DNA of 46,759 nucleotides from a virus. Below, one piece after another: positions 43,560-46,759 of this stretch (positions are counted from its first letter, which is position 1; every line of letters starts with the position of its first letter). Under the pieces are notes generated by a model. The model searched no databases, had not been told where the DNA came from, and worked only from the letters and a program-made list of their open reading frames with translations. The stretch lies in the IMG/VR virus record IMGVR_UViG_3300037041_001139, positions 1 to 46,759 of that record; one strand, given 5' to 3'. The translations under genes and the position numbers were made by a program.

Positions 43560-43705
43560 TGTTGCCTAACGAGGAATCTATTAATAAAATGGCTTCAAAA
43601 TACATGGGAAGCGGAAGAACTATCGGAGGAGGCGATTCAGGATGGATAGAATCAGCATATAAAGATGGGGTAAAAGATTTGGTTAAAATGCTTAAAGGCA
43701 ATTAG
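43559..43705 (+). CDS. hypothetical 48-residue protein, overlapping start
   Basis: The ATG shares its A with the stop codon of the previous gene (TAATG). The protein reads MLPNEESINKMASKYMGSGR then TIGGGDSGWIESAYKDGVKD and a short helix. The left box GCCTAAC of the previous cassette forms part of its codons (LPNE), so the gene lies where an attC should be. This suggests that an attC was lost and two cassettes were fused. Confidence 0.45.
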   Translation: MLPNEESINKMASKYMGSGRTIGGGDSGWIESAYKDGVKDLVKMLKGN

Positions 43706-43707
43706 CC

Positions 43708-43796
43708 ATAACGGCTGCAAATTAAAAATGTGCGACCCAAGCAATGAACTTAGTTATTAATCAACAGTAAAGCATGTTTTTAATTTGCTGTTATAA
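43708..43796. other. attC-like site 3
   Basis: ATAAC (43708-43712) pairs with GTTAT (43790-43794), and GCAAATTAAAAA (43717-43728) pairs perfectly with TTTTTAATTTGC (43777-43788). The loop is variable. The site is closely related to the one at 46231, with conserved arms and a different loop. Confidence 0.8.
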
Positions 43797-43810
43797 AACG
43801 TTAAAGTGCG

Positions 43811-44095
43811 ATGGAAACAAACCTACAGCATGTAAGTATGATTGCAAGGACAATTAAGCGAACAACCACAAATGAAGGAGAGAAGTGCAAGCAGTATTTT
43901 AGGATACTTGGCGCACCCACGAAATGTTCAGCTTTGGTTATTACGAAGTTAGTATTAACCGAACGCAACGAACTATATGAAAAGTATGGTTATAGGTTTA
44001 TTCGAGAATGGAAAGGCAAAGCGGTTTACATACAAATATTTTCCATTAAACTAGAAACATTATCGGAGGTTATGAAGTGGATTAGCGAAATCTAG
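43811..44095 (+). CDS. hypothetical cassette protein
   Basis: This 94-residue basic protein (MIARTIKRTTTNEGEKCKQY, LGAPTKCSALVITKLVL) has no recognised family. It begins 11 bases after GTTATAAAAC and ends 13 bases before GTTTTATAAC, the exact inverted copy. These are the two ends of one cassette. Confidence 0.5.
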   Translation: METNLQHVSMIARTIKRTTTNEGEKCKQYFRILGAPTKCSALVITKLVLTERNELYEKYGYRFIREWKGKAVYIQIFSIKLETLSEVMKWISEI

Positions 44096-44111
44096 TGCGG
44101 TGGCTAATGTT

Positions 44112-44231
44112 TTATAACGTAAAATGTATGGTGCGTTGCTGCACCGAACTTAACTTGAAACTAAACACTTAAAAATATGGACAAAAAGATCAATGAAACA
44201 CAGGAGCAATGCACTATACATAGTGTTAGCG
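44112..44231. other. attC-like site 4
   Basis: Left box TTATAAC (44112-44118); left arm ATGTATGGTGCGTTGCT (44124-44140) pairs with AGCAATGCACTATACAT (44205-44221) over 17 positions with two G-T pairs; right box GTTAGCG (44225-44231). The start codon of the next gene lies in the loop. Confidence 0.85.
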
Positions 44232-44425
44232 GTAGTTATTTTAGAAAGTGGTATCATTCTTATGAATACTGTTCTAAATGTTTTGCTAAAGATGATAAGC
44301 ATGATATGAATTGCTTAGAATGTTGCCCTGTTAAAAACGGAAAAGTAGAAAAAGTAATGTATGCGAATCAACAGGAATTACAGGATAAACAAAACGATTC
44401 ATTCAAAAGATTAAGCAGGTGGTAG
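44177..44425 (+). CDS. hypothetical cysteine-rich cassette protein
   Basis: From ATG 44177 this is an 82-residue protein. The first 18 codons lie in attC-like site 4. The rest has CSKCFAKDDKHDMNCLECCP, a likely zinc-binding knot. GTTAGCGGT (44225-44233) inside the gene and ACCGCTAAC (44437-44445) after it are perfect inverted copies and mark the cassette. No family is recognised. Confidence 0.5.
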   Translation: MDKKINETQEQCTIHSVSGSYFRKWYHSYEYCSKCFAKDDKHDMNCLECCPVKNGKVEKVMYANQQELQDKQNDSFKRLSRW

Positions 44426-44438
44426 TTTTTTTAATTAC

Positions 44439-44568
44439 CGCTAACGGTTGCAGGTTGTGACAGTAAAGGAGTTTAAAACTTAAAATTATCAATAAATGAA
44501 AAAGAAAGTTGAAACTAAAGACAATCAAACAGCCTCAAAGCCTTTATTGGCTCAACCTGCTGTTATGC
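44439..44568. other. attC-like site 5
   Basis: Left box CGCTAAC (44439-44445); arm GCAGGTTG (44450-44457) pairs with CAACCTGC (44553-44560); right box GTTATGC (44562-44568). The ATG of the next gene (44496) is in the loop, and the right arm is translated as part of LAQPAVMRS. Confidence 0.75.
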
Positions 44569-44891
44569 GCAGTTTATTACCTGCAATTAAGGGCGGGATA
44601 GCAGGTTGTTTAAATTGTGGATATACCGAGGATTTACTACCAATGCGAACAAGGTTGTACCAAGGTTTTGGCGGCTGGATGATTACTAAAAATGGAGAGA
44701 TTTATTTTTGTGAAAGTCATAAAACTGAATATGATGAAGCCAAAACCTTGAGTTATATTGAGCGTAGGGCGAAATTAGAACCAGAGTGCGATTGGCGTGC
44801 TAATTTAGATTTACCATTAAGAAGTGCAGTATATCAACGGCATGGTAAAAGTAAATGGGTATTAGTTGAGCGCGGGATGGGGTTCGCCTAA
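44496..44891 (+). CDS. hypothetical cassette protein
   Basis: This 131-residue protein has an attC-encoded N-terminus (MKKKVETKDNQTASKPLL). The body contains CLNCGYTEDLLPMRTRLYQG and IYFCESHKTEYDEAKTL, a possible zinc site of CxxC and CxxH type. TTATGCGCA near its start and TGCGCATAA just after its stop are inverted cassette ends. The function is unknown. Confidence 0.5.
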   Translation: MKKKVETKDNQTASKPLLAQPAVMRSLLPAIKGGIAGCLNCGYTEDLLPMRTRLYQGFGGWMITKNGEIYFCESHKTEYDEAKTLSYIERRAKLEPECDWRANLDLPLRSAVYQRHGKSKWVLVERGMGFA

Positions 44892-44895
44892 ATTG

Positions 44896-45217
44896 CGCAT
44901 AATGGTTCGGTGCTTACCGCCGTTTCGTGGGGTACTTTCCACGAAAAGGAAGGCGGTTGAACGCTTGCCGTACCCTGCGAAATGGCTGTAAGCAGCTGAT
45001 GGGGTTAGTATCGCTGCTTTGATTGGGGTAATCCTGGCGTTCAGCACCGAACCAATGGGTTCAATAAGTGGGCTGGGAGTTTGCGTACTTTGATAAACGA
45101 AGGCACACGGTCGCCGAGTTATTGGGTTCTTTTCAAGTTGTTGGGATTCTAAGCGATATTGAACCCATCGCTTTGCAGATTGGCGGTCGTTTTAATGCCG
45201 CCAATGTGCTGTTAGCT
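44896..45217. other. attC-like site 6, interrupted by element copy B
   Basis: Without the insert (44903-45168) the site reads GCATAA|C, then arm GCAGATTGGCGG (45175-45186) pairing with CCGCCAATGTGC (45198-45209) with one mismatch, then right box GTTAGCT (45211-45217). Removing the insert restores the AAC core. Confidence 0.75.
44903..45168. mobile_element. attC-inserting structured element, copy B (266 bp)
   Basis: This is a full copy of the element described at 45586, starting TGGTTCGGTGCT and ending TATTGAACCCAT. It differs from copy C in a short cluster in lobe 1 (around 45025-45035) and in the small hairpin of lobe 2, where GTTTATC has become GTTTGC. It lies between TAA and C of the attC left box without a target duplication. 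It carries no gene that I can support. Confidence 0.8.
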
Positions 45218-45273
45218 TTAGTTGCTTTTTTCTTTTTGAGCGTGGATTTAGAAACAATTTAATAAAATATAAA

Positions 45274-45579
45274 ATGACAAAACAGGAATTATTTAAGAAG
45301 TATTCAATTGATGAAAGCCATAATGTTTGGGATAACTCAATTGACAATTGGATGAGTGTTGAAGTTTACCGTGTGATGCACAATGGCGAATTACCACCAC
45401 CAAATGACACAAGTGTAAAATGGGTTACTGATTTTTTAGACAAGCAAAAAGATATGGCTTGGTGGGTAAAAAATGTAATGAGCCGTAAAGATTGGGGCAG
45501 TTTATATTTAACAGCCAAAAGAATGGTTTATTCATTATCTGACCAAATTCTCGGTGCGTTGGCAGAAAAAAGCAATTGA
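45274..45579 (+). CDS. hypothetical cassette protein
   Basis: This 101-residue protein (LFKKYSIDESHNVWDNSIDN, DFLDKQKDMAWWVKNVMSRK) is helical and of unknown function. The cassette is bounded by TTAGCTTTAGTTGCTTTTTT (45212-45231) and AAAAAAGCAATTGAAGCTAA (45566-45585), inverted copies with 18 of 20 matches, the longest such pair here. Confidence 0.5.
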   Translation: MTKQELFKKYSIDESHNVWDNSIDNWMSVEVYRVMHNGELPPPNDTSVKWVTDFLDKQKDMAWWVKNVMSRKDWGSLYLTAKRMVYSLSDQILGALAEKSN

Positions 45580-45940
45580 AGCTAATGGTTCGGTGCTTAC
45601 CGCCGTTTCGTGGGGTACTTTCCACGAAAAGGAAGGCGGTTGAACGCTTGCCGTACCCTGCGAAATGGCTGTAAGCAGCTGATGGGGTTAGTATCGCTGC
45701 TTTGATTGAGATAGTTATGGCGTTCAGCACCGAACCAATGGGTTCAATAAGTGGGCTGGGAGTTTATCGTACTTTGATAAACGAAGGCACACGGTCGCCG
45801 AGTTATTGGGTTCTTTTCAAGTTGTTGGGATTCTAAGCGATATTGAACCCATCGGTTGCAGGCTAAGAAACGTAGCCTTGTAATCACGTTTCAAAATAGG
45901 TAGGAACTTTGTAGGCTATGTTTTTTAGCCTTTGTTACCG
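45579..45940. other. attC-like site 7, interrupted by element copy C
   Basis: Without the insert (45586-45852) the site reads AAGCTAA|CGGTTGCAGG, nearly the same as site 5. Arm AGGCTAAGAAAC (45860-45871) pairs with GTTTTTTAGCCT (45920-45931) with one G-T, and the right box is GTTACCG (45934-45940). Confidence 0.8.
45586..45852. mobile_element. attC-inserting structured element, copy C (267 bp, reference copy)
   Basis: Two lobes lie end to end. Lobe 1 (45586-45737) is closed by TGGTTCGGTGCT / AGCACCGAACCA. It holds a side hairpin (CCGCC..GGCGG with TTTCGTGG/CCACGAAA), an inner stem GAACGC/GCGTTC, and AAGCAGC/GCTGCTT. The side-hairpin loop GGTAC can pair with GTACC at 45653-45657. Lobe 2 (45738-45852) is closed by ATGGGTTCAATA / TATTGAACCCAT and has the hairpin GTTTATC/GATAAAC. 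Both ends of the element are stem ends. I do not know this element; the precise attC position and multiple copies argue for mobility. Confidence 0.8.
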
Positions 45941-45959
45941 CCAGTTAATTATTATTAAA

Positions 45960-46226
45960 ATGGAAACAAAAAAATGTTCAAGATGTGGTGAAATTTTAAC
46001 ACTTGATAAATTTCACAAAGATTCCCGCTATGAAAAAGGTGTAAAAGGGCAATGTAGAAAATGTTTGCAGGATTTACGAAGTAAACGATATTATGACAAT
46101 CCAGAGAAGTATAAGAAAAAAATGAATGAATGGATTAAATCAACTCCTGAATTAACCGAAAAAAGGTTAATTACTGCATACACAAAATATTTGCAAGATA
46201 GGGGATTTTCTGTAGTTGCTCCTTAA
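45960..46226 (+). CDS. small zinc-finger cassette protein
   Basis: I read it from ATG 45960 (88 residues). CSRCGEILTLDKFHKDSRYE followed by CRKC forms a four-cysteine zinc finger of the kind seen in small phage HNH-like proteins, but no HNH residues follow it; the rest is basic and helical. GTTACCGCC (45934-45942) before it and GGCGGTAAC (46229-46237) after it are perfect inverted copies that mark the cassette. Confidence 0.6.
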   Translation: METKKCSRCGEILTLDKFHKDSRYEKGVKGQCRKCLQDLRSKRYYDNPEKYKKKMNEWIKSTPELTEKRLITAYTKYLQDRGFSVVAP

Positions 46227-46230
46227 TTGG

Positions 46231-46322
46231 CGGTAACGGCTGCAAATTAAAAATCGTGCGTGAACATGCAACGCACATAGTATCAACCGACAGCAAAGCA
46301 TGTTTTTAATTTGCTGTTATAA
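46231..46322. other. attC-like site 8
   Basis: Left box CGGTAAC (46231-46237); arm GCAAATTAAAAA (46242-46253) pairs perfectly with TTTTTAATTTGC (46303-46314); right box GTTATAA (46316-46322). The left box fits the upstream cassette and the right box fits the downstream one, so they match each other only in TAAC/GTTA, as expected of a site at the join of two cassettes. Confidence 0.85.
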
Positions 46323-46337
46323 AACGTTAAAGTGCGT

Positions 46338-46697
46338 ATGAGTAAAAGAGACAATTCTGGTATAAATCATACTTGCCCTAGGATAGACGAAGTAATTTCT
46401 GCGGTTAAATCCCAAGATTGGGGTGATTCTTATTGGGCTGAAAAAGATGTTATTGAAATACTAGAAGAAATTAGAAGAATGAACGCAGAATTACGGGACT
46501 GGGGCAATGATAGATATTATGAAGCAGAAGAATACAAAGACTTTGAGGGCAAGTATGATGATGCTGTATCTGAAAATCGTGAATTAAAGGATGAAGTAAA
46601 GGCGTTGACTAATGAAGTAAATGATAAAGACGAAATGATTTACGACCTTCAACAAGAACTTAAAGCCATGAAGTGTGCGGTGGCTAATGTTTTATAA
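46338..46697 (+). CDS. hypothetical coiled-coil cassette protein
   Basis: I read it from ATG 46338 (119 residues); a GTG six bases upstream is an alternative. RIDEVISAVKSQDWGDSYWA is followed by a long charged helix (ENRELKDEVKALTNEVNDKD). The stop codon lies in GTTTTATAAC (46689-46698), the inverted copy of GTTATAAAAC at 46316-46325, so the cassette end overlaps the gene end. The function is unknown. Confidence 0.55.
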   Translation: MSKRDNSGINHTCPRIDEVISAVKSQDWGDSYWAEKDVIEILEEIRRMNAELRDWGNDRYYEAEEYKDFEGKYDDAVSENRELKDEVKALTNEVNDKDEMIYDLQQELKAMKCAVANVL

Positions 46698-46759
46698 CGG
46701 TCGGGTATATGACCAGCCCAGCAAGGACTAACTTTTGAAACAAAATGAATAATTAAATA
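46692..46759. other. attC-like site 9, left half only
   Basis: Left box TTATAAC (46692-46698) is followed by GGTCGGGTATATGACC, which can form its own short hairpin, and A/T-rich sequence to the window end. The right arm and right box would be outside the window, so the array continues. Confidence 0.6.

Noticed and set aside
45068-45262. Forward reading frame through element copy B into its flank
   Set aside because: It starts with GTG inside lobe 2, is open only because of a one-base difference from copies A and C, and runs into the attC arms; it is very unlikely to be a gene.
45425-45730. Reverse-strand reading frames in element copies B and C with similar protein ends (TAFLFVESTPRNGGKHR)
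   Set aside because: They are similar only because the DNA element is repeated. The stems and loops of the element explain the conservation better, the frames have different ends outside it, and there is no start signal.
44903-45852. Group II (group IIC-attC) intron as identity of the element
   Set aside because: The element is far too short for the ribozyme, I see no domain V-like hairpin and no reverse transcriptase, and the ends lack the usual GTGCG start.
42341-46759. CRISPR array
   Set aside because: The repeats are spaced by genes, are imperfect palindromes of different length, and lack uniform short spacers.

Overview
The window is most of a tailed-phage genome (siphovirus-like) of a Bacteroidota host. 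Every gene I could call lies on the + strand. The host assignment rests on promoters of the Bacteroidota type (TTG, about 19-20 bases, TAnnTTTG, e.g. 9021-9050, 11003-11033, 42153-42182), A-rich start regions, a FISUMP-domain tail protein, a fibre with NVGIGTT-type repeats, and Bacteroidota-style signal peptides.

Layout. 1-410: the tail end of a structured repeat plus a ribbon-helix-helix gene. 507-8903: early and replication genes (RecA-like Sak4-type ATPase, DUF1367 protein, ParB-like protein, HNH nuclease, replication initiator/loader, Toprim primase-helicase, NinG-like nuclease) with many small unknowns. 9073-10984: antirepressor, a radical SAM protein and small genes. 11055-15255: packaging (small terminase, a lipoprotein, large terminase, portal). 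15245-21661: a modification block between portal and minor head gene (five or six family-2-like glycosyltransferases, a GT17-like enzyme, a B12-binding radical SAM enzyme, a sugar-nucleotide epimerase). 21868-28068: head and neck (MuF-like minor head protein, scaffold, major capsid, connectors). 28074-40132: tail (frameshifted assembly chaperone, tape measure, baseplate proteins, tube candidate, a 1272-residue fibre). 40489-42083: lysis (holin-like protein, GH19 endolysin, a protein with unimolecular-spanin topology).

The remarkable part is 42.1-46.76 kb. After a terminator and a new promoter comes a run of unrelated small genes separated by long imperfect palindromes. These have the architecture of integron attC sites: AAC-type left box, left arm, variable loop, matching right arm, GTT-type right box. 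The two ends of individual cassettes are complementary to each other (for example GTTAGCGGT before and ACCGCTAAC after the same gene). This is expected if each gene was once a circular cassette, because the first bases of a cassette pair with its own downstream attC. I see six such cassettes. No integron integrase is visible, so this looks like a phage-borne cluster of attC sites lacking an integrase. Several cassette genes have their start codon inside the attC loop, so the right arm of the site is translated.

Two of the attC sites carry a 266/267-bp insert that is identical in architecture, and a third copy forms the first 183 bases of the window. The insert is made of two abutting lobes, each closed by a perfect 12-bp stem. 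It sits exactly inside the left-box AAC (TAA|C), with no target duplication, and its removal restores a normal attC. I do not recognise this element; it looks like a small structured mobile element specialised on attC sites. The cassette array reaches the right edge of the window and an insert copy sits at the left edge, so the array probably continues across the genome ends.
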